Shown: positions 1-6,679 of the stretch, piece after piece
Layout: every line of letters begins with the position of its first letter
Numbering within the stretch: position 1 is the stretch's first letter
Assembly: GCA_007132865.1 (NCBI GenBank)
Contig: SLNU01000215.1
Location: forward strand, 1-10,013
From: Bacteroidales bacterium
Lineage (GTDB): Bacteria; Bacteroidota; Bacteroidia; Bacteroidales; UBA7960
Direction: 5' to 3'
Length of the DNA stretch: 10,013 bases
Program-made: the position numbers and the translations under genes
The notes under the pieces: model-generated
Told to the model about the DNA's origin: nothing
Seen by the model: only the letters and a program-made list of their open reading frames with translations
The model's database searches: none

Positions 1-461
1 GCGGGGTCGTTGACATCCCTGAGTTTGTCGGTGTCCATATGGATTTCGAGGATCTCCCCGGCAAAGTGATTGGTGGTGCCGAATACCGAATGTTTCACCA
101 GTCGGCACTCAAAGTTCAGCGGGCATTCCGTGATGATGGGAGAGGGAATATGGTTGGCAGGCATTTTTGTGAGTCCGGATTCCAGAAACTTGTCACGGTC
201 TTTTCCCGAGGTGATACCGCAGAAATCTGCTTCCACCATGATGGCTGCCGAGGCAATGTTCACCGTGAAATGTTTGTTTTCAAGAATTTGTTTCCCGGAG
301 AAGCCTTTCGTGCCTACCGAAACCCCCAATGTGGGCGGCGAGCTGGTGAGCAGGCTCACCCAGGCAATGGTCACGATGTTGGATTGTTCCATGTCTCCTG
401 TCACCACCAGCGCGACTGGCTGGGGAAACATTGTTCTTTTGGGTCCGAATGAAGTTTTCAT
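1..461 (-). CDS. flavin reductase family protein (flavoredoxin-like), 3' part missing
   Basis: This is the first 153 residues of a protein whose C-terminus lies beyond the left edge of the window. It starts at the ATG at 461-459, reading MKTSFGPKRT. The flavin reductase-like domain (Flavin_Reduct, split-barrel FMN fold) covers nearly everything visible. Diagnostic stretches are PVALVVTG (residues 14-21), SNIVTIAW (27-34), the SSPPTLGVSV strand (40-49), the HFTVNIAS strand (64-71) and CGITSGKDRDKF (81-92), which in this family lies at the flavin phosphate. Family members are usually near 190 residues, so roughly 40 are missing. They bind FMN non-covalently and either pass electrons from NAD(P)H or act as cytosolic flavoredoxins; the partner cannot be told from sequence. 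No signal peptide is visible. The gene lies 191 bases downstream of the serine hydrolase on the same strand. No promoter signature was seen before it, so co-transcription is possible. Confidence 0.9.
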   Translation of the reverse strand, partial: MKTSFGPKRTMFPQPVALVVTGDMEQSNIVTIAWVSLLTSSPPTLGVSVGTKGFSGKQILENKHFTVNIASAAIMVEADFCGITSGKDRDKFLESGLTKMPANHIPSPIITECPLNFECRLVKHSVFGTTNHFAGEILEIHMDTDKLRDVNDP

Positions 462-652
462 ATCTGGAGTGCTTTATGATGTTCGTGCTTGTGTTCCCGT
501 GGCTGCAAGGCTTTCAGGTTGTTGTGCTGATGGACTGCCGGACCATCTGGTGCCGCCGGACAACCGGTCTTTGGTGTTGCAGGACAACCGTTCTTTGGTG
601 TCGCAGGATCACAGGATTATGCGGTAATGCATTGCGGCGGTACCAAGCCCGG
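462..652. other. 191-bp intergenic region with no supported gene
   Basis: This gap separates the serine hydrolase stop (653-655) from the flavin reductase start (461), both on the minus strand. It holds the 24-bp tandem repeat and a weak 5-bp hairpin (GATGG at 529-533 pairing with CCATC at 543-547). There is no T-tract, so no convincing terminator, and no TAnnTTTG promoter element was found for the downstream gene. Confidence 0.5.
559..606. repeat. two-copy 24-bp tandem repeat with degenerate flanking units
   Basis: Two adjacent 24-bp units (559-582 and 583-606) begin GACAACCG and end in TTGGTGTTGCAG or TTGGTGTCGCAG, differing at only two positions. An 18-bp relative (541-558, starting GACCATCTGG) precedes them and a weaker one (607-624) follows, so the degenerate array may span 541-624. 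The unit is a multiple of three, so all frames stay open and small ORFs with 8-residue periodicity appear. None looks like a real protein. The repeat lies between the stop of the serine hydrolase gene and the start of the flavin reductase gene. Its function is unknown. Confidence 0.75.
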
Positions 653-2188
653 CTATCGTACCCTGACGGGTTCCAATTCCTCGAAGAATATATCCCGGTT
701 GGGCACTTCGATGTGCATTCCGGTAACCTGCATTTTGTTGTCGGTGTGGAAGGCCACCGTACCAAATCCGAAAAAGGCGTGGGTGTGCTTCCATTGGATT
801 TCCCAGACATCATGGTGCCAGTGTCTTAACGTGGCAGCCAGTCCGACTGCATGTTCAAACCCCAGTAGCAGTTCCCCGTTCAGCAGTTGCACGCTTATTT
901 CCCCGTATATGGCTGAATCATATGTCCCTGCATAGGCAGAAAGGGGCAGCGAAGGGCGGGTTCCTTCCACCCGGGCATTTTTAATGGCCGTCACCCTGGG
1001 GTCCTCCCCCCAGCGCTGGTTGGCCCGGGGGAGTGTTTCGGCGGACCAGTCCCGCGGCTCCATGCCCAGCAGGGTTTCCAGGGTATAATTGGTAATGGCG
1101 CCGATCGGGCTCTTCACGCCGTTCGTCAGCACGACCACCCCGATCTTTTCCTTCGGCAGCATACGCACTTCCGAGATCATCCCGTCATAACCCCCGGTAT
1201 GTCCTACGCTCAGCCTGCCATGGTAATCGCTCAATCCCCATCCGAGTCCGTATCCATTGAAATGCCGATTAAAATCCTGCTCCCTGCCATGGTCCACCAC
1301 AAAGGTGTTGTGGGGGGTCCACATCTGGTTGAGGGACTGCCGGCTCAGCAGCGTGTCATTTCCGTGGATCCCTTGGTTCATGTTCAGGATCATCCATTGT
1401 GCCACATCATGCACCGAGGAGATGAGTCCGCCAATCGCCGCCACATGTTCCCAGTTCTCCCATTCGATCGGCACATTTACTCCATCGACCAGCGCATGGG
1501 GCGATGCAGCGTTTCCCTTTAGCGGCAAGTCAGCAATGCGAAGTATTGTACGGTCCATTCCCAGCGGCCGCAGGATGCGCTGCTCCACATTCTCCATCCA
1601 GGACTTGCCGGTCACCGCTTCAATGATCTCCCCGGCGGCCAGATACATCAGGTTGGAGTATCCGTAGCCGCTGCGGAACGGAAACGCCCGGGGCAGGTGC
1701 CTGGCGTTGCGCACCACCTGCTGGGCCGGGATCTCCGATTTGTACCAGATTACATCTCCGCTGAAAGTGCCTAAACCGATTCTATGACTCAGCAAGTCCC
1801 GTATCGTGGCTTCATTGGTTACATAATGGTCGAACAGTTCAAAGTAGGGCAGATGGCTCTTCACCTTGTCGTCCCACGTAATTTTTCCCTCGTCCACCAA
1901 CATGGCCAGGACGGCCGCGGTGATGGCCTTTGTGTTGGATGCGATCGCAAACAGGGTATGTTCGTCCGGCGCCGCCTGCCTGCCCACCTCTAACTGGCCA
2001 TATCCTTTGCTGAACACCAGTTCTCCATCTTTCACAATGCCGATGGCCATGCCAGGCAGGTTCCAGTCGTCCAGCACCTGCTGGTAATAGCTATCAAGTT
2101 TTTCATAGTCGGATGCTGCCGACTGGCCGTGGACCATTGAGCTGATCAGCAAAATGGCAAAAAGAGAAACGATGGGTTTTTGCATCAC
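653..2188 (-). CDS. secreted class C beta-lactamase-like serine hydrolase with DUF3471-like tail
   Basis: A 511-residue penicillin-binding-protein-like serine hydrolase. A Sec signal peptide (about residues 1-22, ending SMVHGQSA) directs it out of the cytoplasm. The beta-lactamase/transpeptidase fold has its motifs in order: SNTK at 84-87 (SxxK, nucleophile Ser84 and Lys87), YSN at 177-179 (YxN), and HTG at 330-332 in place of the KTG box. The tail (about 415-505, with AYAGTYDSAIYGEISVQL) resembles DUF3471. Family members include beta-lactamases, D-aminopeptidases, esterases and PBP4*-like enzymes, so the substrate is open. The HTG variant is common in the esterase/peptidase-like members and does not by itself imply antibiotic resistance. 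The gene starts MMQK; the second ATG (2185) is an equally good start. It has its own promoter at 2214-2243. The end of the gene is antisense to several shadow ORFs with no recognisable content. Confidence 0.93.
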   Translation of the reverse strand: MMQKPIVSLFAILLISSMVHGQSAASDYEKLDSYYQQVLDDWNLPGMAIGIVKDGELVFSKGYGQLEVGRQAAPDEHTLFAIASNTKAITAAVLAMLVDEGKITWDDKVKSHLPYFELFDHYVTNEATIRDLLSHRIGLGTFSGDVIWYKSEIPAQQVVRNARHLPRAFPFRSGYGYSNLMYLAAGEIIEAVTGKSWMENVEQRILRPLGMDRTILRIADLPLKGNAASPHALVDGVNVPIEWENWEHVAAIGGLISSVHDVAQWMILNMNQGIHGNDTLLSRQSLNQMWTPHNTFVVDHGREQDFNRHFNGYGLGWGLSDYHGRLSVGHTGGYDGMISEVRMLPKEKIGVVVLTNGVKSPIGAITNYTLETLLGMEPRDWSAETLPRANQRWGEDPRVTAIKNARVEGTRPSLPLSAYAGTYDSAIYGEISVQLLNGELLLGFEHAVGLAATLRHWHHDVWEIQWKHTHAFFGFGTVAFHTDNKMQVTGMHIEVPNRDIFFEELEPVRVR

Positions 2189-2213
2189 TATTTCATTTTC
2201 GGGGTGAGGTGTT

Positions 2214-2243
2214 CAAATATAGGTAGATTACCCCATACTCAAA
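2214..2243 (-). promoter_or_regulatory. Bacteroidota-type promoter of the serine hydrolase gene
   Basis: On the minus strand TTTG (2243-2240), an 18-base spacer and TATATTTG (2221-2214) match the phylum's -33 TTTG / -7 TAnnTTTG consensus exactly. The expected transcription start near 2208 would give a leader of about 20 bases before the ATG at 2188 or 2185. Confidence 0.7.
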
Positions 2244-2308
2244 AACCCCATCCGACAATAGTCGAAACAATGCGCGTAAGAAAATTTGCGGGCTATCTTC
2301 TTTGCGGT

Positions 2309-3892
2309 CTACCTGCGGCCCCCGCCGACGATTTTGACAAGCTGTCCGGTTTCCACCCTGTCGCTCAGCTGCATATTGTTCAGGAAGGAAAACTCCTCCA
2401 ATCTGTCCTGGGCAACACCCATGGTACGGAACGCATCGGCAAGGGTCCCGGCCCGGTCGACCCTTCTGATAACGATTCGCTCAGGGTTCACGTCAATCTT
2501 TGAACGGTCAGTCAGTTTGGCAAAGCCATTCATTGTGGACTCAAAGTTCGACAGGAAGTTATTAAAGTTTTCCTGAAGGGAGACCCCGTGAAACACATAA
2601 TAGCTGCCGTTGTCGTCAATAAAGGTAGATAAAACGGAAATGGTTTGCTGCGCTCCCGTGTTCTGGTTTTGGGTTGTCTGGCCCGAAACCGCTTGAATAG
2701 CCGGCATTCCGTTGATGGTGGTCCGCCTGCTCTCTCTGACGTTCAGGTTCATCTGCTGAAGCGTGCCCTGGGCCGCCTCCTCCAGGGTGTTTCCCCGGGC
2801 AAAGGTAAAAATCATCAGTGCATTTCCGTCTTCCGGCCCCATCCTTACCTGCATGGGCGAGTTTTCCAGCTTCCAGTTTCGTGGGAATGGGAATTGAAAC
2901 AACAGGTCCGGGTGGTAAAAGGTATTTCCTTCCACGTATCCCTGCCTTGGGTCCTCGCCATACACCATCCCGTCAATAAGCTGAAGGTAGCTATTGGTGT
3001 TAACCTTCCAGTCCCGCGGACCAAGGCTGTCTTTCCAGGCCTGGGCCAGTTCGGTTACCGTGCCGTGCCGGTCGCCGGGGTCGGGGTGTGTAGACAGCAG
3101 GGTGGGAATTCCGGCGTGGTCGCTTTCCAGATTCATCCTTTCCAGGAGTTGGAAGAATTCTCCAAACTTCTGACTGTCATATCCGATCTTGGTCGTATAT
3201 TCAACCCCGAGGCGATCTGATTCCCGTTCGTCGTCGCGGCTATACTTCAGGAACAATAGTTGCATGCCCTGCATTGCATAGGAGCCATATTCCCGAAATT
3301 GCTCGAAGGCAACCATCCCGCCGATCAGCAGCAATTGCCCGAGCTGTTGCTTGGCCTGCCTGCTCACCGAGTGGCGTGCGGTAATATGGCCCATTTCATG
3401 GGCCAGTACGCCCACCATTTCGGCCTCATTGTTAAAATGGGCCAGGATGCCACGGGTAAAATAGATATACCCGCCGGGTACGGCGAAGGCATTGATGACC
3501 GGCGAATCCAGAATCCTGAAATGGTACTCCAGGTTGGGACGGTGTGAAATCAACCCCATCTCATTGCCCTTTTCCTTAATGAAGGCAAGCAGGGGTTCAT
3601 TCTCATAAGCGCCGAAGGTGGCCATCACCTGGGGGTCGTATTCCGCCCCCAGTTGGATCTCCTGGCGCTCTGACATCATTACCAGCTGCCTGTTGCCAGT
3701 AACCGGGTTGCGGGCGCAAGCCGTAATAAGCAATGTGCCAGCCAGAAGGAAGAAAAGCCACAACCCGGGCTGCATTCTGTTGCCGGGCCGTAATTTGTTA
3801 TACAAAGTGTGCCACCTGTCTTGTGAAGGGGAGAAAGGACGCGCCAGTTTCTTAACCGGTTGTCTGCTTGGGGGAGTACTCGAATGGTTCAT
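2309..3892 (-). CDS. M48 family zinc metalloprotease, lipoprotein with LysM-like C-terminal domain
   Basis: An exported peptidase of the BepA/YfgC-like M48 group. In the 527-residue numbering a hydrophobic stretch (44-58) ends in the lipobox ITAC (Cys59), followed by ARNPVTGNRQ. The zinc site is HEMGH at 165-169 with the third ligand predicted as Glu224 in DERESDRLG. STHPDPGDR (267-275) contains His269, at the position expected for the regulatory histidine switch of BepA. Residues about 325-465 form an additional alpha/beta domain that may be PsbP-like. Residues about 472-523 form a LysM-like module (TLADAF, LNNMQL, GQLVKIV). The likely role is proteolysis in envelope protein quality control. 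The start is uncertain: ATG 3892 has the AT-rich upstream typical of the phylum but leaves a 39-residue basic extension before the signal sequence. ATG 3775 (residue 40, MQPGLWLFF) gives a normal lipoprotein signal peptide and may be the real start. No consensus promoter was seen. Confidence 0.92.
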   Translation of the reverse strand: MNHSSTPPSRQPVKKLARPFSPSQDRWHTLYNKLRPGNRMQPGLWLFFLLAGTLLITACARNPVTGNRQLVMMSERQEIQLGAEYDPQVMATFGAYENEPLLAFIKEKGNEMGLISHRPNLEYHFRILDSPVINAFAVPGGYIYFTRGILAHFNNEAEMVGVLAHEMGHITARHSVSRQAKQQLGQLLLIGGMVAFEQFREYGSYAMQGMQLLFLKYSRDDERESDRLGVEYTTKIGYDSQKFGEFFQLLERMNLESDHAGIPTLLSTHPDPGDRHGTVTELAQAWKDSLGPRDWKVNTNSYLQLIDGMVYGEDPRQGYVEGNTFYHPDLLFQFPFPRNWKLENSPMQVRMGPEDGNALMIFTFARGNTLEEAAQGTLQQMNLNVRESRRTTINGMPAIQAVSGQTTQNQNTGAQQTISVLSTFIDDNGSYYVFHGVSLQENFNNFLSNFESTMNGFAKLTDRSKIDVNPERIVIRRVDRAGTLADAFRTMGVAQDRLEEFSFLNNMQLSDRVETGQLVKIVGGGRR

Positions 3893-3941
3893 ATGCGTTG
3901 TAATTAAGCTTATACAACTGTTAAGTTACGAATTTTTGGCC

Positions 3942-3970
3942 GGAAAAACGCCCTCCCCGGCGGGTTTTTT
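3942..3970 (-). terminator. intrinsic terminator downstream of the DUF4349 gene, possibly bidirectional
   Basis: On the minus strand an A-tract (3970-3965) is followed by CC, a CGCC/GGCG stem with loop GGGGAG, and then TTTTT (3948-3944). The flanking A and T tracts can extend the stem, leaving the CC bulged. It lies 14 bases after the DUF4349 stop (3985) and before the M48 gene, so it should separate their transcripts. Confidence 0.6.
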
Positions 3971-3984
3971 AACCTCCGGACGGA

Positions 3985-4866
3985 CTATTTTCTCAGTCTC
4001 CAAATCAGAATTGCGGCAGTGGCTGCCAGCAGCCAGAGTGGCCAGATGCTGAACAGGAACAATACCGCATCCACTATTCCGGTCCAACCCCGGTGCAGCG
4101 CCTGCTTCAGCTGTTCTCCGAAGCGGTCCCTTTCGCCCGGCTCAAAGCGAAATTCCTGTTCGCGGGTGAGCATCAACTCCAACGTGGAGAGGTCTACCCG
4201 ATCCTGCAGGTAACGCAACCTACCCACGGTGCTGTCGATCTCTTCCTGAAGCTGGCGGATCCTGTTCTCAACTTCCAGGATCTCCTGTACAGTGTTTGCG
4301 CGCCCGAGCAGCTCCCGGTAGCGTTCCAGGTAAATACGCATGCTGGCCAGGCGGGTTTCCATGTCGATGAACTGTTCGGTGACATCACGTGCGTTCACCT
4401 CTTTGTACAGCACCCGTCCGCCACCGCCTTCCAGGGCGGAAGACAGCAGTTCGAAATTACCGGCCGGCACCCGTATGCTCAGGTGGTAGCTGGATTCCCG
4501 GTCGGTGTCATGGTAGCGTTCATTGGCATAATAGGCGTCGTAAGCGGTTACCAGGGAGTCAGCGCGGAGACGGGCCGCTTCCAGGTCGTTTACTTTCAGT
4601 CCCATGCGGCCGTCGCGGATGATCCGTTGCTTGTCCACTTCCCTGTCAGCCATCACAGGCTCACCGCCACCAGGAGCGGCCATGGCCTGCCGGGTCATGG
4701 GTGTACCACCCTTATCCATGGCCACATATTGTTCCGACATGGCTTGTTCGTTCATGGCTTCAGGGGGCATCGAATTTTCGTTGGCGGATCTCCCGCAGCC
4801 GGCAGATCCAAGCAGGACGGCACCCAGCCATCCGACTATAAAAACGAATTGAATGCGTGTTTTCAT
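3985..4866 (-). CDS. DUF4349 domain-containing lipoprotein with C-terminal membrane segment
   Basis: A 293-residue protein of the DUF4349 family, whose biochemical function is unknown. A lipoprotein signal (1-23) ends in SAGC with Cys24 as the predicted lipidation site. Residues 31-72 are a flexible low-complexity linker with seven methionines and several Gln, Gly and Pro. The DUF4349 core runs from about 81 to 235: RIIRDGRMGLKV (81-92), IRVPAGNFELL (131-141, the family's RVP strand) and DVTEQFIDMETRL (161-173), then a probable coiled coil (about 170-222) and DLSTLELML (225-233). A transmembrane helix (about 263-287) ends in the positive tail WRLRK. It sits 96 bases downstream of the cytochrome-like gene on the same strand and may share its transcript. 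A terminator follows. The start ATG 4866 is supported by the signal peptide directly after it; no Shine-Dalgarno sequence is present. Confidence 0.9.
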   Translation of the reverse strand: MKTRIQFVFIVGWLGAVLLGSAGCGRSANENSMPPEAMNEQAMSEQYVAMDKGGTPMTRQAMAAPGGGEPVMADREVDKQRIIRDGRMGLKVNDLEAARLRADSLVTAYDAYYANERYHDTDRESSYHLSIRVPAGNFELLSSALEGGGGRVLYKEVNARDVTEQFIDMETRLASMRIYLERYRELLGRANTVQEILEVENRIRQLQEEIDSTVGRLRYLQDRVDLSTLELMLTREQEFRFEPGERDRFGEQLKQALHRGWTGIVDAVLFLFSIWPLWLLAATAAILIWRLRK

Positions 4867-4962
4867 GGAGGTGGTTTTTATCCTATAAACGCAACAATCC
4901 TGCCAGTGTTGTGGTGAGGCATTTGATTGCGAACGATAGCGATGGAGCTGAGCTGCAAATAT

Positions 4963-5457
4963 TTAGAACCGGATTGATGACCTTCGCTCCGTGGGGGGCT
5001 TAACGGTAAAAAAGGCCACGTCTTCCAGTGCATGACACATATTGCACTGGTTGGTCAGGGCCTGGAAGCTTTCGTCGAACAACTGCCTGTCTCCGCTTTC
5101 TGCGGCTGCCTGCATTGCCGGCAGAGCCATGGTCATGAAATTTTCTGCCGACGGGGCCCTTAGTGGACGGCGCTGGAATCCGCTTTCAATGGCAGACTGC
5201 AATTTTTCTGCCTGGTAGACGGCATACCCCCAATTCTCATCTTCACCGGCCCAGAAAAGCTCGGAATACCGGTAATCTACTTCCACCATGGCCATATCGA
5301 AGCCCCTGAACTGGCCTTCGATCATTTCTATTTTTTCTGCTTCACTGCCCCGGATCCATTCTCCCTGTGCGGGCTCTGGTGCTTGCTGGTTGCATGCGTG
5401 GAAAACGAATGTGGCGGCGATTGCAATAAACAATGCGGGAATAAGTTTGTAGTTCAT
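4963..5457 (-). CDS. c-type cytochrome-like lipoprotein with one C-terminal CXXCH
   Basis: A 164-residue protein with a lipoprotein signal peptide (1-21, ending FHAC; Cys22 is the predicted lipidation site). There is a single heme c attachment motif CNMCH at 138-142, near the C-terminus. The rest is predicted mostly helical: about 40-70, 74-93, 103-121 and 124-146. One covalent heme on the last helix of a short all-helical protein is the layout of class II cytochromes (c', c556). His142 would be the proximal ligand. Met55 or Met57 in the first helix are candidate distal ligands by analogy with c556, an inference only. A role in electron transfer or gas/redox sensing in the periplasm is likely, but the partner is unknown. 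It is the first gene of a minus-strand run and is divergent from the dihydrouridine synthase gene. Homology to Cytochrom_C_2 is inferred from layout, not from a profile match. Confidence 0.8.
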   Translation of the reverse strand: MNYKLIPALFIAIAATFVFHACNQQAPEPAQGEWIRGSEAEKIEMIEGQFRGFDMAMVEVDYRYSELFWAGEDENWGYAVYQAEKLQSAIESGFQRRPLRAPSAENFMTMALPAMQAAAESGDRQLFDESFQALTNQCNMCHALEDVAFFTVKPPTERRSSIRF

Positions 5458-5540
5458 AACATATTGATTTTAAAATGTGTATCATGCCTGGGTGCAAGCA
5501 TTTTCATCGCATGGATGCCTGGTGAACTTGCTGGCATTCA

Positions 5541-5548
5541 CAAATATA
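5541..5548 (-). promoter_or_regulatory. candidate -7 element for the cytochrome-like gene
   Basis: TATATTTG on the minus strand (5548-5541) matches TAnnTTTG exactly and would give a leader of about 75-80 bases before the ATG at 5457. A near copy, CATATTTG, lies just upstream (5557-5550). No good TTTG is found at the -33 position for either, so the assignment is tentative. On the plus strand the same 162-bp gap has only a weak match (TATGTTCG, 5554-5561) for the dihydrouridine synthase gene. Confidence 0.45.
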
Positions 5549-5619
5549 ACAAATATGTTCGATTAGGACCGGTAATTTACGGATGAACAACAGCTAATTC
5601 AAAGCGTTTTAAATAGCTA

Positions 5620-6633
5620 ATGAGACAATTTGTACGCGGCAATTTCTGGAGGGATCTCCCGGGTCCGATTTTCATGCTGGCCCCGATGGAGGACGTCACC
5701 GATACGGCTTTCCGTGAGCTGGTGCTCAGGATGAGCCAAGCCGGCAGCCTGCATGTGCTGTTTACCGAGTTTGCCTCGACCGACGGGATCTGCCATGAGC
5801 GGGGGAGGGAGTCGGCGGTGCAGCGCCTGGTGGTTTCAGCGGGAGAAAGGCAATTGCTGCAGCAGAAAAACGTGAAGCTGGTGGCACAGATATGGGGAAG
5901 CCGGCCGGAGAAATTTGCCGAAGCCCTGAAATACATCACTGGGCATTTTCAATTTGACGGGATTGACATCAATATGGGTTGCCCGGTGCGCAAAATCGTT
6001 TCGCAGGGCGGATGTTCGGCGCTAATTGACAATGAGCCTTTGGCGGGGGAGATTATCCATGCCGTGCGGGAGGCAAGCAGCCTGCCCGTCAGCGTCAAAA
6101 CCCGTCTGGGCGTTAAGAAGGTGGACACCGAACGTTGGATGGGTTTTCTTTTGTCTCAGCCGGTAGATGCCATTGTTCTGCACGGGCGCACGCAGAAGCA
6201 AATGTCTGACGGACTGGCAGACTGGGGCGAGATCGGGAAGGCGGCGCGGCTGCGGGACCAAATCGCTCCACATATAAGGATAATCGGGAACGGGGATGTA
6301 AACTCCTTGGACGAAGCCGGGCAGAAAACAAGCGATTTCGGACTGGATGGGGTCATGATCGGTCGCGGCATATTTCACAACCCTTGGCTCTTCGCTCCGG
6401 AAAAAGAAACGCCCGGTGCCCTGGAAAGGCTTGAGACCCTGCTTGCCCACCTTGACCTGTTTGAGTCCAATTGGGGGGACCGCAAGCATTTCCTGATCCT
6501 GAGGCGCTTCTTCAAGATCTATTTGTCAGAATTCCCGGGCGCAGCCGACATGCGCAACCGTATGATGCAGGCCACGGGTTTTGAGGAGGCCCGGGCCATC
6601 GCTGCGGAGGCGATAAATGAATTGGGTGGGTAG
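5620..6633 (+). CDS. tRNA-dihydrouridine synthase family protein
   Basis: A 337-residue FMN-dependent enzyme that reduces uridine to dihydrouridine in tRNA using NAD(P)H, acting in the cytoplasm. The N-terminal TIM barrel shows the Dus signatures in order: FMLAPMEDVTDTAFREL (18-34), DGIDINMGCPVRKIVSQGG (113-131) with the catalytic Cys121, SVKTRLG (158-164), AIVLHGRTQKQM (184-195), IIGNGDV (221-227) and DGVMIGRGIFHNPWLF (243-258), the last for FMN phosphate binding. A helical tRNA-recognition domain follows (about 265-335). The length is normal for a bacterial single-domain Dus. The sub-family (DusA, B or C) and target position in tRNA are not resolved here. The start at 5620 puts the first motif about 18 residues in, as expected. 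The gene stands alone, divergent from the cytochrome-like gene and convergent with the HAD gene. Confidence 0.94.
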   Translation: MRQFVRGNFWRDLPGPIFMLAPMEDVTDTAFRELVLRMSQAGSLHVLFTEFASTDGICHERGRESAVQRLVVSAGERQLLQQKNVKLVAQIWGSRPEKFAEALKYITGHFQFDGIDINMGCPVRKIVSQGGCSALIDNEPLAGEIIHAVREASSLPVSVKTRLGVKKVDTERWMGFLLSQPVDAIVLHGRTQKQMSDGLADWGEIGKAARLRDQIAPHIRIIGNGDVNSLDEAGQKTSDFGLDGVMIGRGIFHNPWLFAPEKETPGALERLETLLAHLDLFESNWGDRKHFLILRRFFKIYLSEFPGAADMRNRMMQATGFEEARAIAAEAINELGG

Positions 6634-6653
6634 TCGCAAATCAGAGCTGTCCT

Positions 6654-6674
6654 GCAACCTGGGTTCCGGGTTGC
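6654..6674. terminator. hairpin between convergent genes, possible shared transcription end
   Basis: GCAACC (6654-6659) pairs with GGTTGC (6669-6674) around a 9-base loop. It lies in the 46-base gap between the stop of the dihydrouridine synthase gene (6633) and the stop of the HAD gene (6680). It could end transcription from both sides, but there is no real T-tract on either strand. Confidence 0.4.
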
Positions 6675-6679
6675 TTAGA

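Noticed and set aside
514..813. A 99-codon minus-strand open frame containing 8-residue repeats
   Set aside because: It overlaps the serine hydrolase 3' end in another frame. Its periodic residues are only the translation of the 24-bp tandem repeat, which stays open in every frame.
653..2188. Reading the serine hydrolase as an antibiotic resistance beta-lactamase
   Set aside because: The SxxK and YxN motifs are shared by esterases and peptidases of the same fold, the third box is HTG rather than KTG, and a DUF3471-like tail is present. A resistance role is not supported.
4866..4876. GGAGGTGG on the plus strand, resembling a strong Shine-Dalgarno sequence
   Set aside because: No start codon lies at a workable distance downstream on the plus strand, and no supported plus-strand gene begins here. 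It is the complement of the leader of the DUF4349 gene.
4093..4917. A 274-codon open frame on the plus strand opposite the DUF4349 gene
   Set aside because: The product is His/Gly/Gln-rich without a domain, and it is antisense to a gene with a clear lipobox, core domain and transmembrane helix.
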